A stretch of 64,000 nucleotides of DNA from Episyrphus balteatus (lineage: Eukaryota; Arthropoda; Insecta; Diptera; Syrphidae): assembly GCF_945859705.1 (NCBI RefSeq), contig NC_079137.1:61722552-61786551 (forward strand), in the 5' to 3' direction. How positions within the stretch are numbered: the first letter of the stretch is position 1; each line of letters opens with the position of its first letter. The position numbers were made by a program, and so were the translations under genes. The notes beneath the pieces were generated by a model, which saw nothing but the letters and a program-made list of their open reading frames with translations, was not told the origin of the DNA and did not search any database. Below, piece by piece: positions 23,821-35,937 of the stretch.

Positions 23821-24976
23821 TATATGTGGAATTGGGACGGCTAATTTATTTATTAAAGATGGTTTACATTTTGTTTTTTTTTTTTTGTTTTTATTAAAAC
23901 ATCAAAACAAAATGTGTAACAAATTGCAATCAGACAAATGTTTTCATGGGGTTAATGTAACAAAGTTGATTAAACTTGTTAAAGTCATAGGGAAACAAAG
24001 GTATATGATAGATATTCATGTTTGTAGGTATATGATTCAATTTTTAATATGAGAGGAATAATTTGATTGTATTGCCAATTTTAGAAATCCAAATTAGGTA
24101 TTATTATGTTTTCTTAAATTTTTTAGACACATTTAAAAAAAAAATGAAATTTTTTTTTTCATTTTAAATTAATTTTATGTCGATTAATGTAAAAGATAAA
24201 TTTCCATTGAATCTGAGTGTTTTTATAAGTTTTTTTGATAATTTCAAAATGTTCTTAATTTAATTTTAACAAAAATTGTGGTTAATTAGTTCAAAACCAT
24301 AGAAAATAAGACATTTCAAAAAGTGATTGTATGGCGTATGAGTAATTTTTTTCAAACAAAAAATATAAAATTTGGGATGTTATCCATTTTTATGTCGATA
24401 AGCATACAAAAATTCCTTCGATGATGAAATTATAACATAATTCTAAGGAACAATGGAAATTTATAGAATTTAAGAAAAGAGAGTTAAACGACTTCAAAAA
24501 TTGGCAGAAGTACCAATATCTTACTGACCTTATTATTCACCCCAGCACGAGAATTGCATTTAACATTAACTGGAAATTGAAGCCAAAAATATAAAAATAG
24601 ATACAATTACTCTCAATGGGATATCAACTTCGAATTGCATCTTTTTAAGGGATTTTTTTCGTTCTGGGTTACACAGATATTCAGTATGAACGAAGAACAA
24701 TCTTAAAGAAAAATATTACGCAATCCATGATAGATGGAATCCGGATTTCTAAAAATAACTTTAGGACTTCTTTAAAACTACAGGAATGTACTTTTTTGTA
24801 TAATTTTTTTAATTTCCAAGATTTGTAAAATTTGTACGTAGGTACCTAAATATCTTTTTTCTAATAAGTTTTGTTTTTAGAAAATGTTATTTCTTTTTCG
24901 TTTTCCGTTATGTATCTACTAAAATTAAAAAAATTGTAAAATGGGTTGAATCATGTATTTTGCACTACATGTAAAT
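23821..24976. other. AT-rich non-coding DNA
   Basis: No feature could be recognised. Runs of T occur near 23875 and 24150. The stretch ends at the target duplication of the foldback at 24986. Confidence 0.45.
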
Positions 24977-24985
24977 GAGGAAAAC

Positions 24986-25310
24986 GGGTTGGGGTCGAAA
25001 TTCTGTATGTTGCAAAATTCTGTATTAAAAATACTGTATGTCAAAATTCTGTATGTGCAAAATGCTGTAGGAACAAAATTCTGAAAGTCAAAATTCTGTG
25101 TAGCAAAATTCTGGTTGGTCAAAATAATGTATTTCAAAATTCTGTACATCAGAATACAGCATTTTTACAGAATTTTGATATACAGTATTTTGCCGTACAG
25201 AATTTTGCATGTCAGTATTTTGTTCATACAGAATTATGGTATTACAGTATTTTGACCCCACAGAATTTCGTCGTACAGAATTTTGACAAGCAGAATTATG
25301 ACCCGCTCCC
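24986..25310. mobile_element. Foldback element made of CAAAATTCTG boxes (325 bp), with 9-10-bp target duplication
   Basis: The tips GGGTTGGGGTCGAAATTCTG and GGGAGCGGGTCATAATTCTG (inverted at the right end) are flanked by GAGGAAAAC(G) at 24977-24985/6 and 25311-25319/20. The whole interior is a string of near-identical short boxes. In the left half they read CAAAATTCTGTATG-like, about every 15-20 bp; past an axis near 25150 they read as the inverse, TACAGAATTTTG-like. It is thus a palindrome of tandem repeats with no coding capacity. A 9-10-bp duplication is compatible with a Mutator-like or related superfamily, but I do not assign one. A second copy begins near 63773. Confidence 0.8.
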
Positions 25311-25319
25311 GAGGAAAAC

Positions 25320-27250
25320 GTGCTTGTGAAAAATAATGCTCATCGGTAATAAAGATTCAAAAAATTGCGATATTCAAATTTGTTTTTTCCAGAAATTTGA
25401 AGTAGGTAACCTAGACTCAGATGAAACTCTTTCATTCAGGATTCCACTAAAATAAGTCGTAACCTCATATTATGTAACTGTTTTTTTTTTTTTTTTTTTC
25501 AAAAAAGGAAAATTAAATTTTTTTTTCTTGTGTAAAAATTTTTAGAGCTATTTTTTCAAAATTTCATCACTAGGCTGAGCAACCCGAACCCGGAAGTTTA
25601 CTGTCTACACTTAAAATTAAAGTATAACATTACCCAGGTACAACAAAATTATTTGTTGCAAAAAATTATCTACAATACCTATTAGCCTCAATATTGGACA
25701 TCAAAAATTAAAGATGTATTGTTTTTTTTTTCTTTCGCTTGTTAGCTTCTATCTTGCTTTAGAGGAATTTTGAAAAACAAAAAACTATAAAAATTAAGTT
25801 TAGGATAGGTACATACGTTTGTTTTAATCATTTCATATTCTGTCCGCTAATTTAAAAATTAATTTAGCGGAAAATTCAGAAAAAGAATTATCTTTTAATA
25901 AGCTACAATCTCTTACGATTAGTTTTGTTTTATTTCGTCAGAAAGCATCTGCCAAAGTAAAGGAAGTTTTTGTTAAAATATTTTTTTATACATACATTTT
26001 TGAACAAAAAAAATTAAAGTTGGCACACAAATTATAGCTATTATTAATTAAAACTCCATTGATATTTTTTCTAAATAAAAACAATCCAAAAATTAATTTC
26101 TTTATGTATCTACCTATTACTTTTTTTTAAATTTTTCTATTAAGGTTATTGAAAACTTTTATTATTAAAAAAAAGTTGAAATTGAAGAAGTCATTTGAGA
26201 AACTAATACTATAATATAATTATATTTCAAAAAAAAATTTCATCAAATGAGAGACCTTATCCAAACATTCTTTTTATCAAAGTCTTTTGAGCTAGAAAAT
26301 TGCAAAATCTCGTGAATATTGTAGGTATGATGTAAATGTATGCATAACTAACCATAAAGAAACAAAGAAATATCTATCAAAATTCGATTCAAATTTTCTG
26401 TACTAAATTTGAAGAAAGTCCATCCTCAATTTAGGTAAAGGCAAGATCGAAAACCATCGATATATTTTTTTATTGAAACCTCGAAATCTTTTTTTTTTAA
26501 CTCAAAATCCATATTTTGTTTTTGACATAGATAATATCCAAAAAGTTTAAGAAAATGTGTTTGTGAAAAATTTCACCTATATTCAATATTTACCGGAGCA
26601 ATTCTTAGATTTATAGGACAAAAAATCAGCTGCCAGTATAGGTACTGTAAATTAATCTTTCTTTTTTCCTTTAAATTAAAAATTGAACCTAAACATGGCT
26701 TGAATATGACCATACGATACTTTTCTTCTAAGGTTTTGAACTTGCCCTTAGTATAAACATTTCAAATGTTGTTATAATTACAAATGTCAAGATTGTAAAA
26801 ACGGAAATACTTTCTTTTAAACAAACTCTATATACAAATCTAAACTTGATTTCGCAAACTTCACCAACACCAGAAATGTCCTTGACTTCACTCTTCTATA
26901 TCCTTCTTGAAAGCAAGTCGTCCTTAATTTCTTGATCATTACTCATTGCACAATAACCTTAAATATGACTTAAGCTTTAAAACATGTAGTAACATGAATT
27001 TTCTAAAAAATAATCCAACTCCCCATTTATATTAAATCCATCTAAAAAACAAACAAGAAATGCATAAAACCACTTAAAACCCCTTTTTTTAACATCACAA
27101 TTTTATATTCTTCATTTTGCAGAAAAAAAAGGGTTGAATATTTCTTTTTTTTTTAATGAAAAGACTGATTAACGACAAAAAAGTCCATTTTTGTTCAGAA
27201 CAATAATTATAATATGAACACGTTTAATAATGTTGTAGGTATATGAATGA
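25320..27250. other. AT-rich non-coding DNA
   Basis: No gene recognised. One short hairpin, TCCGCTAA…TTAGCGGA around 25841-25870, resembles the half-sites of the palindrome array at 58.9-60.1 kb. Otherwise A/T runs only. Confidence 0.4.
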
Positions 27251-29240
27251 AACTCCTTCTGACTGAAGAACGATGTGCATTTCAACATTTTAACATTTCA
27301 TCATGCAATTATACTTTTTCATCATACAAAAAATGCTTTTTTCCTCCCGATTGAACATAAAATTCATACGAGTATAAAATTCATGTTTGAACCTGTCCGA
27401 AAAAAAAATGGAAAAAATGAACTTGGGTGGTTTAGATTGAAGCTTGAAGAAACCTACACATACGATTTCATTTTTCCTCAATAAAAATAAAAATAAAAAT
27501 AAAGATATGGCCTACATATTGTCCGATTTAAAAGCTGAAAATGAGTAGGTGATTTTTTTTTTTATTTGAGTGCTGACATTTGACTCTTAGAAAAGAATTG
27601 TAAATGGACACATGTTCAAGACTGAAGTGGGTTGCAATCTTAATCTTCATAGAATTCACCGAATCCATGCATCAGGTTTGATCTAGACCGATAGTTTTTG
27701 AACTCGCTTAGGGTAAATTTTGTCAACTAAAATCCCCTCGAAAGTTATAAGGTCCCAACGAAGCCTGCTTTATTCGTTCTAACATTCGTCTAAATTTATC
27801 CAAACAAGGTTTGACCTCAAATTGACCACCATAAGAGCTCTAAGTTGCTCCACGTTGCACCACACCCAATCTAACATACACAATCTGTTGTATGTGCTGA
27901 TCTATGGCAATATAGACTCGGCGACTCGGACTCTACTAAAATTCATAATCACTCTTGCAGCCAATATTACATATTTATTTTTGCCGATTGAACTAGATAC
28001 TCCAATTTAAAATAATAACCAACCAAGTCTGAAATCATTAAAACTAAATGAACTGCCCCAGTGCGTGGCGTCCATTTATTATTGCCCTGGCGCAAGTTGT
28101 AAGTCGTTGTCGTTGTTATTGCAACAACACTAATAATAATAAAGCAAACTACAAGCTAGCTAAGCAACATGCAATGCATCGTAGCAGCAAAACTTTATAT
28201 AAAGTAATTGAACACTTGACATACAATCGCTGGTGAAGCTCTTCTTCACTCCCTGGTCTTCTCTGCTTGCGTTCATCTTCTTCTTTTAATGTGCAATTCC
28301 CTGCTGGCTGCCCTTTTTTTTTATATTTTTATGCAATGCAAATGGGCTCCCCTCTCGTTTTTTGATTCCAATCAAAAGCCACAGGATCAACCATCTGCAT
28401 ACACTGGGTCGCATAGTATCCGGCGGCGGCCCCTGGCCGTAACCCTTGCATGCAAACATCAGTTTCATCTTATTTTCCATTTTTTTTTTTTTATTATGCT
28501 TAATTTCTTACTACGCACTGAGCTACTAAGAGGGCTAAGGAATAAAAAAAAAAATAAACACGGGGGCAAATACTATATTTATATATGCTCGTTTAAGACA
28601 AAGAGGCCAAGTGGAGATATGATGTTTGTTATGTCGTCTGTCCATTGCTTTTATGGTTAGTGTTGCCACTTTTAACAGTAGCACCTGTCAGAGATTTTGA
28701 ATTAAATTTGGTCGTGAATTATTTGGTCATCTAACGTCAATTCGCCTGACTAAATGCCCATAAACACAAAATATTGCATTGAATATTAAGACTTAAAATA
28801 AAAGTTACGCATACGCCCAAGTGACCCGCAAAATAATAACATGCAAGATTAATCGCTAATATGATCTGATGATATTTGTTTTGTAGCTTTTTCACTGACT
28901 TTTCAAAACTACATAGTTAATAGAGTTTATTTTTATATTAGGAACAAGAAAAGTGCTCAAGATGATAGAAGCAAAAAATATGGCAAAAAAATACGTCGTA
29001 GTTTTTAAAAATTATTCAAAGGTGACCGGTTATGGCAAAGACTTTTGGAAGCTTTGTGTGCACAAACTCAATTTTAATGTCAAAAAATTTCACAAACAAA
29101 TTGAAAAATCCAAAAAGAAAAATTTGCGAAATTTGGCTATAAAATGATATTTAAATTGTTTTATTTTTTTAAATACGTTTCCTTTCCATTACAAATTAAA
29201 AAAAAAATATTCATCGCAAATAAGAAAACAAAATTGGATA
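27251..29240. other. Non-coding DNA with a GC-balanced block (27.8-28.5 kb)
   Basis: Around 27820-28500 the base composition is more balanced and homopolymers are fewer. Phrases such as 'tccatttattattgccctgg' and repeated 'gttgtcgttgttattgcaacaac' look like dipteran non-coding regulatory DNA. No splice-bounded coding frame was found; frames of about 60-120 codons here lack motifs. Function is unknown. Confidence 0.35.
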
Positions 29241-29258
29241 GAAAAAAATATTAATTGC

Positions 29259-29680
29259 TCCTGAAAAATATTTGCATTGAAATTAAAATTTTTATGGCAA
29301 ATAAAAATACTTTGCTATAAAAAGAAAATGTTTTTGCGAAATGTGTGCGCATTTAACATTTTTTTTTAAAATATTTATCTATTTTCTTACAATTTTGGTT
29401 ACTTGACCATAATAAGCTATTTCAACTAAAATATTGAACGTAATGTAAGGCAAAATTGTCAAAATTGTGAGAAATTTGACGAATATTTAAAAAAAGTATT
29501 TACTTTATCTACACATTGTGCATAGATTTTTTTGTCAATGCAGAACGTTTTTTATTGGCAAAACTTAACATTTTTTTTGCGAATTATTTTTACCTTAGGC
29601 CTCAGTTATAGCTATAAATTTAACACAAAATCCAATGATTCTTTTTGAAAAAATTAGTGGAAATATGTTTTCAATTTATT
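29259..29680. repeat. Diverged interspersed repeat, copy 1 of a pair
   Basis: This stretch aligns, with many differences, to 49600-50020 in the same orientation. Shared landmarks, in order, are an ACAATTTTGgttactTGAcc-like phrase, 'taagct(at)ttcaac', 'tcaaaattgtgag..atttgacgaat', 'cacattgtgcatagattttt' against 'cacattttgcactgattttt', 'caatgcaga', and 'ggaaatatgtt'. Termini and superfamily are unknown, and there is no coding potential. Confidence 0.45.
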
Positions 29681-29766
29681 TCATCAAAATTTTTCATTGA
29701 AAATGCATACTCTAAGTGCATATCGTGGTTAGATCAACCCATAACAACTTTCAAAAACCCGACAAT

Positions 29767-30229
29767 CAGGGGCGTACGTTGAGTTGTTGGGGCCCGGGGC
29801 AAGACTACATTTTTGGGGCCCCTTTGATATAGAAAATAAGAACAAATAAAAAAGTACGCATAGGCCCACTTATTTTTTTGGGGCCCCTGATGTTCCTTTC
29901 ATTTGTTGGTCGCTAAAATTATGTAAGTAATATTTTTTAGGGCCCCAGGATAATATGTAATTTTTCTTCCAAAAAATCAATTTATTTTTTTGGGACACCT
30001 GAGTTAATACTTTTTTTTTAGATGAAATATTATGTGGCTGGCGACCAATTCGCTGAAAAATATAATTTATCTCTCTTGTGTCCGAAGTGATTCATGTCAA
30101 GTATATTATCTTTTTGTTTCGATAATTTTTTAACCAGTTGCCTTCTCTGCCTTGTCTCCCTACGGGGCCCTGGCGTGTTGGGGGCCCCAGGGCACCGCCC
30201 CACTTGCCCCAATGGTGTGTACGCCCTTG
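29767..30229. mobile_element. hAT-like element with GGGGCCC motifs, short copy (463 bp)
   Basis: The tips CAGGGGCGTAC and GTACGCCCTTG (inverted) are flanked by the 8-bp direct repeat CCGACAAT at 29759-29766 and 30230-30237. An 8-bp duplication with a CAGGG tip fits hAT elements (YARNG). The interior repeats GGGGCCC(C)-centred palindromes and contains 'ctcttgtgtccgaagtgattc', which is shared in inverted orientation with the longer copy at 62250-63541. No transposase is present, so it is non-autonomous. Confidence 0.9.
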
Positions 30230-30237
30230 CCGACAAT

Positions 30238-31405
30238 TTGGTTTAAGCCAAGGAGATTTATTTGATGACAACCAATCTTCCTAGGTTTCATGCTTACCTA
30301 CATAAACAACTGCATTCTCAATGCACTTTACTTTGGGTCTGCAAGGATTTCAAATCTTATGCACTCAAATCAAAGACCCATCCAAGATACCAATCACGGT
30401 TTGTTATCACCCAAATCCACATAATTCCAGTGGGTCCTTTGTCTATCATATATGTATTTTGACCAAAAACAAGCTAACGGCGTCATTTAAAAATCAACCT
30501 TAGCTTATTGCACATGATTTAGAGTATTTTTTGATACTGCATCTCATGGAAATAAAACGAAGATAATACATATGACTTTTCTAAAAAAGTTTTGGCTGAA
30601 AAAAATCACTTTATGGTTAAAAAATAAGATTCGTCATAGAAAGTTTTGTAGATGGTTTAAAAAAAATTGATGCCAAAACAAAAAAAAAATATTTTTTGGA
30701 ATTCTACTAAAAAATACATCTTAAAACACAAGTTAGAAAAAGAAGTGGTTCTAGGTTATCCAAAAATGTGAAACGGCAGCCAATGGGACATGAATTTACT
30801 CTTTTTTATAAAGTTCATAGGCATGTTAGATGCTTTAATTCAAAAGAATTCATTTAATTTTATAAAAATTGAAATTTGCTTATTAAGTTCTAAAGTACAC
30901 TTTAAAAAGGTTTTAGACTCAAAACAAACAATAAAATATGCTATTGTTTAATCTTTTGTTTAAAAATCCTTAAAACATTTACCATTTCTATTTATAAAAT
31001 TATAAACCAATACAAAAAAAAAAAATGCAAAAATATTTATGAATTACTTTTCACGGAAGTGAATTTTCAAAAATAGAATTTTTTTTACGTTACGAAAATG
31101 TTGCTAAGCTTTTATTGTTATGGCTTCTATATCTCTCTACACTAAATTTTCATTTAAATTTTTTATCTGCTTACGAGCAAAAAAAAAACTAAAAAGACGG
31201 GTCTATGAAAGACACAGACACGGACAATATTTTATCAATATATTAAGAGAGGTTTTTTTTTTAAGTATGTTGGCAGGTGTACTGTTAGTTTTGGTTAAGG
31301 AAATGTTCCAAAACTCATAATAGCCAAGTTTGAAAAAACTTAAGTGGGTCTCGTAATTCCGTCGTGTGATGATGCCCATCTTATATCCCTACCTGTTAAA
31401 AAAAT
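30238..31405. other. AT-rich non-coding DNA
   Basis: Nothing supportable was seen. Small frames near 30262-30503 and 31120-31320 have no motif and no splice sites. Confidence 0.45.
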
Positions 31406-31740
31406 ACGTTGTCCACTTAAAATAAGTGGAGTCCGCTTAAATTCTGTCAATTTTAAAGTGAACTTCATTTAATTTTAATGAGAATTTTGATCTTAAAAAT
31501 CCGACAAAAATTAAAAAAAAAAAAAATCAGACTTCAGCTTTAGTTGCTTATTTTCAACACTGATAAAGGCTAGTGGTATATCAATCACCTAGTGACCCTA
31601 GTGAACCCTAGTGGCCGCCAGTTTTTTGTTTTGTTTTTTTAATGAGAATGTTTCCATATAAAAATAAGATGATTTTCCGCTCAAATTAAGGGGATTTCTT
31701 TTAAATTAGCGCATTCAAGAAAAGCGTTTTTAGGTGTTAT
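31406..31740. repeat. SINE-like module with a tRNA-like core, copy 1 (diverged)
   Basis: A short core at about 31555-31622 ('ttttcaacactgataaaggctagtgg…ccctagtggccgcca') aligns with 56323-56392, which has clearer A-box-like (TAGTAAAGCACTCGCC) and B-box-like (ATCGATCCCAGG) motifs of a tRNA-derived promoter. The flanks of both copies are rich in CCACTTAAA/CCGCTTAAATT phrases. This copy has lost the B-box match. It is either a decayed tRNA-derived SINE or a tRNA-like segment inside another repeat. Confidence 0.4.
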
Positions 31741-32095
31741 TTTTACTCCGTGCACTTACAAGTAGATTTTTAGAGAATATTTCTTCTGATAATGTTGGAC
31801 CTAGACTTTTAAATTTTCCATACATGATATCAGATGACTACATCCCAAATTGAGCGTGATCCACTATATTGAGTCAATATTTATGTAACTGGCCCATCCT
31901 ACCCTAAAACACCCTAAGAAGCTTAAAAATCAAATAAATACGAATATAATAAAAAATCATAAAATCACTTCAACTTACTCTATAAAGTGGCAATGTTGGT
32001 CCTCTCGAACATATAGAAGCCGGTGATAATTACAAAAAAAAAAAAAGATATAGATACTCCAGTGAACTTTAACTGGGCATAAAGATAGATTCAAA
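31741..32095. other. AT-rich non-coding DNA
   Basis: No feature recognised other than an A run at 32033-32045. Confidence 0.45.
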
Positions 32096-33320
32096 TATTA
32101 TGAATCTTTTTGCTCTACGAGAGTTAGCAATAAGAGATATCGGAATACAAAAACCAAAGTGGAAAAAAAACACAAACTGTCTATGCAACTCTCGCGCGCG
32201 TGGTCTGTCTTTTCTGTATAAGACTTTTCCTTATACAAAAAAAAAAGAAAACTTAAAAAAAAATCATCAAGAATCAGAAAAAAAAACCATAACACAGATG
32301 ATGATGGCCCAACTACGCAACAACAACAAAAACATACAACAAAAAACAACAACAACAAAAAAAAAGAAAGCAAAAAAAAAAAACGACTATGTACGTCGAC
32401 GTATATTTTTTCTCAAATCACTTGATAGGTCAGCGACCCAATGGAACAATAATTGTTTGCGCCCTCTAGCAACCGCTACTGTACCTCATACTCTTTCTTA
32501 CTACTACTCGTCTCTCTCTCTTGGTGTCGCTGTCGGTCTTGGTCTTGGCTCTTCACCGTCGTAGTGTAGTCATCGTCATCATCGTCGTCGTCGCCAGTTG
32601 AGAGTCTTCTCGTCATAGTGCGCGCCTGCAATGTGCCCGAGCTATACGAATTAAGGAACACTCTCTGTTGTGTTTATGGCTATAGAAGAACGAAGAACAA
32701 GCATGCATCTATTCCAGAATCCAGATGTGCAAAGGAACACCAACTCAACCATCGCCAACCAGCCCCCAGCGACTTTTTTTTTTCTTCCATTCGAGAATAT
32801 AGGGAGGAAAGGGGCAAGAAGTGACGCGGGAAAAGTAGAGCCGAGGAACGGCCGTTACACCGCATCCAACGGGTGGTTGCGGGGCTGTACGCGATGTGTT
32901 TTTGTTGTTGTTGGCGATGGCGATGATGATGTCGCTAGGCCCAATGTTGTTGCTAGTATGCTATAGTGCTCCTGCTAACTGCAACGATGATGCAACTTTT
33001 TTAAAGAATAAAAGAAAGGAAGAGTTGTTTGATAAAAATGTGCGGAGCAGAGTTAGCGGCGAGGGTAACTCCATCTATGAGAGGGAGTGAGTTGTTGTTG
33101 TTAAAGAAGACGAAGACGACGAAGAAGAAGAAGTCATCGTGTCGCAGAATAGTGCCTTCTGGCATAAAAGCTGGGCTCTTCTTCTATGCCTCGAAGCTAA
33201 ATGAACACAAAAATCGATTTTTTTAGAACTAGAAAGTTGCTCTCTGTTGCATGGAACACTGGGCACTATGAAAAGTGTGATTTTACACAACAGAAACTTT
33301 GTGAAGTGGACTGTTTTTTT
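32096..33320. other. GC-richer block with simple trinucleotide repeats; possible 5' gene region
   Basis: This is one of the least AT-rich stretches. It holds a CAA/A-rich part (32320-32385), CT-rich and CAT/CGT trinucleotides (32450-32600), and GAA/GAC runs near 33100-33135. Several overlapping frames of 60-150 codons exist on both strands, all low-complexity; a minus-strand frame has ATG followed by an aspartate run (around 32550-32610). Such composition is common in 5'UTRs and promoters of fly genes. No splice-bounded exon or motif lets me call a gene or a strand. Confidence 0.3.
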
Positions 33321-33735
33321 TTTTTTTTTTTTTTGTTCAGTCGAGTATATTCCTTTGCTAGTCCTTAAGAGAAAATTTTAGTCTCTATTAGGTTTTTGAG
33401 CTAAAGTTTTTGGAATTGGTACTTTTTTTTCTGTTATTTTCTAGTAGATAATTATAGTTTTGAGGACAACTATTACGTCATTAGTGCTGTCTGTCTTTTA
33501 GAAAAAATAGTTTAAAAACAAAACTCAAGAAGCAAAAAGTGGACCGTTCCGTTTTAGCTTGATAAAAATTTGCTATAGTTCAAGACAATAAGTTAAAAAT
33601 TTTATGAGAAAATTTCACCGCAACACCACGCCACCGCCGCCAGACCACAGCCGCACGCTTTCATTTTATGAAAAATTTATATGGAAAATCTTGCCGCTTC
33701 GAAGACGATTAAAACATTTGTACAATTGTTACGAG
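33321..33735. other. Non-coding DNA before the minisatellite
   Basis: No gene seen. A patch of 'caccacgccaccgccgccagaccacagccgcacg' character near 33622-33658 is unusually GC-rich and precedes the GC-rich minisatellite. Confidence 0.4.
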
Positions 33736-34195
33736 AATAGAATTTTTGATCATGGTTCGGATGTGGTGCGGCAGTAGTGCGGCGGAATAGAAATTTTTGA
33801 TCATGGCCCAGATGTTGTGCGGCAGAATAGAAATTTTTGATAATGGTCCAGATTTGGTGCGGCAGAATAGAAAATAATGATCATGGTGCTGATTTAGTGC
33901 GGCAGCGGCAGTGGTAAGGCGGAATATAAATTTTTGATCATGGTCCAAATTTGGTGCGGCCGTGATGCGGCCGTGATGCGGCGGAATAGAAAAATTTGGT
34001 TATGGTCGTCCAGATTTATTCCGGCAGATGTGCGGTGGAATCGAAATTTTAATGATGGCCCAGATTTGGTGCGGGAGTGATGCGGCAGTGGTGCGGCAGT
34101 AGTGCGGTGGAATAGAAATATGTATTTGATCATGGTGTGGTGGTGATGTGGTGAAATAGAAATTTTTGATCATGGTGTGGCGGTGGTTTCATTGG
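33736..34195 (+). repeat. GC-rich compound minisatellite, about nine units
   Basis: The unit is AATAGAAATTTTTGATCATG followed by 'gtccagatttggtgcggcag'. Unit starts fall near 33736, 33786, 33826, 33866, 33922, 33984, 34038, 34110 and 34154. The basic unit is 40 bp (33786 to 33826 to 33866); longer units have gained extra copies of a ~10-bp GTGCGGCAGT sub-repeat. Its GC content stands out from the surrounding DNA. Minus-strand frames across it are by-products of the repeat. Confidence 0.85.
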
Positions 34196-34336
34196 TGGAA
34201 TTCCATTTTTACTCGGGTTGTCGGTTGAAATTTTTTCGAAGATCATTTCAAAATTTCGGCTTATTTGTTCAATGCTCAATGCATGCTGCACTTTTCTAAG
34301 AATTCTGGCTTTGAAGCATATTTCTTAACATACAAC

Positions 34337-34366
34337 CAAAGATCATATAACTAGTATATGATCTTT
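34337..34366. repeat. Short perfect palindrome
   Basis: AAAGATCATAT, a seven-base spacer, then ATATGATCTTT. The arms are perfect. It has no obvious terminator or element context and could form a cruciform. Confidence 0.7.
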
Positions 34367-34369
34367 GAT

Positions 34370-35660
34370 ACAACCCTTAATCGAATATATAAAAAAATAC
34401 AACATTTTTTTCTCGACAAGATTATTGATATAAGAATCTTGTACGTTTTTTTTTCGAAAGATTGCATCTTTAAATACAGGCCATATCCATTTTCTGTCCT
34501 TTCCTGAAAAAAAAAAATAAATAAAAGAAATCGTCAAGTGCGTTCCGGCAACTACTTTGTTTCAATGTCCGTCTTTATTTTCTTTACATCTTTTACACAC
34601 TCAATTCTTCTAGTTTTTCTATACATATAGAATTTCAAGTACTTGCTAATCGGTCCGCTGAGTGCACACCAGACAACTTTCAATCATTATCTGGATTATG
34701 TGATGTGAATCTGTCCATACACACACTACATATCTATATCCATGATATTCAACTCTTGAGAGACCAATTTATTGCTTTCGTAATTAACCATGAATTTTTA
34801 ATATAAGAAAAAAAATAAAGCTTGTTAAGTTTGCCGCAGCAATTGCGGCATCAGGTAGGTTATAAAGGCTTTGGAAAATTCAATAGATTAAGCAAGGAAT
34901 TTTTTACATAGCATGTCACTATTTTTATAAAATAAAAAAAAGGACGAGAAGAAAAATCAAAAAGACCCTTTCAACAGGTCAAATCAATTGAATTGAAGAA
35001 AAAAAAGGGTGCACTTGAAGATGATGGAAAAATAAATATCCAAAGCTATTTTCTTTTAATCACCTTGACGATTATTCACAGTGCGTGCATGTTTTATTGA
35101 AAGACTTTTTCTGCTTTTAAGAAATACAAAAGGCTTTTAGAGATTGTAGACTTGAATAGTCAAAGGGCTTTGATAAAGAATATTATCGTAGACCTTTGAG
35201 TAATTTTTCTGTTTGTTTTAAGATTATCAGCTTTGACGGGAAAAAAAAAATATTATAATTGCATTCAATTGCAGTTGCGTGCGCTTTAGTGCGTACGTAC
35301 GTTTGATTACAAACATATATGTAAGTGGATCAATAATAACGTCTAGGTTTTATGAAAAAATATATAAAAAGAAGGACTGAAAACTACTTTTTACAATCTT
35401 ATAATTTGGAAGGGACAAATGATAATAATTTTATTTTCATACCCCCACACCGCAAAAAAAGTATAACTTCAAAAAACTTTTATCGGTTCCTAAAGAGTGA
35501 ACAAACCATACAACAACACATAACATTAACATACATAGTTGACTTTTTATTACCAATTATTAAATGTTTTTGATTTTAGTATACGAAAAAATAAAATAAA
35601 AAAAATTACCTATAAAATATTTTTTTTTTCAAAACGTTTATACCATAATATTACTCAAAT
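34370..35660. other. AT-rich non-coding DNA
   Basis: No gene recognised. A CGTACGTACG run lies near 35290. A frame at 35352-35573 lacks motifs and is not called. Confidence 0.45.
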
Positions 35661-35937
35661 TTGTTTTAAAGGAGTTTTGGGTGATTCCATAAAATGAAAT
35701 TTTTAAAAACCAAAACTTGTTATATAACCAGTATGTAGATCATTTTATTTTACAATTTAATAGTGAAGATCCAAAATTTTGTGTGTAGACAGCACCTATT
35801 TTTTTTAAAACTCGGTACCTGTCGTTAAACTGATTCCTAGGCTTCTAATTTTCTCCTAAGCGATTAAATATATTTTTATAATATACATATATTTTTTTAT
35901 AAAAAACACATATTTATTTGGATTTTATACACTAACT
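35661..35937 (+). repeat. Partial copy of the (GTCT)n repeat family, adjacent to copy B
   Basis: Phrases 'gggtgattccataaaatgaaatttt', 'aaccaaaacttgttatataacc' and 'actcggtacctgtcg' align with the part of copies B and C that follows the tetranucleotide array. It lacks the array itself, so it is a truncated copy lying head-to-tail with the next copy. Confidence 0.45.

Noticed and set aside
28953..29147. 64-codon lysine-rich frame
   Set aside because: Composition reflects A-rich DNA; no motif and no splice support.
33709..34133. Two minus-strand frames with repeated motifs
   Set aside because: They lie within the minisatellite and only reflect its repeat unit.
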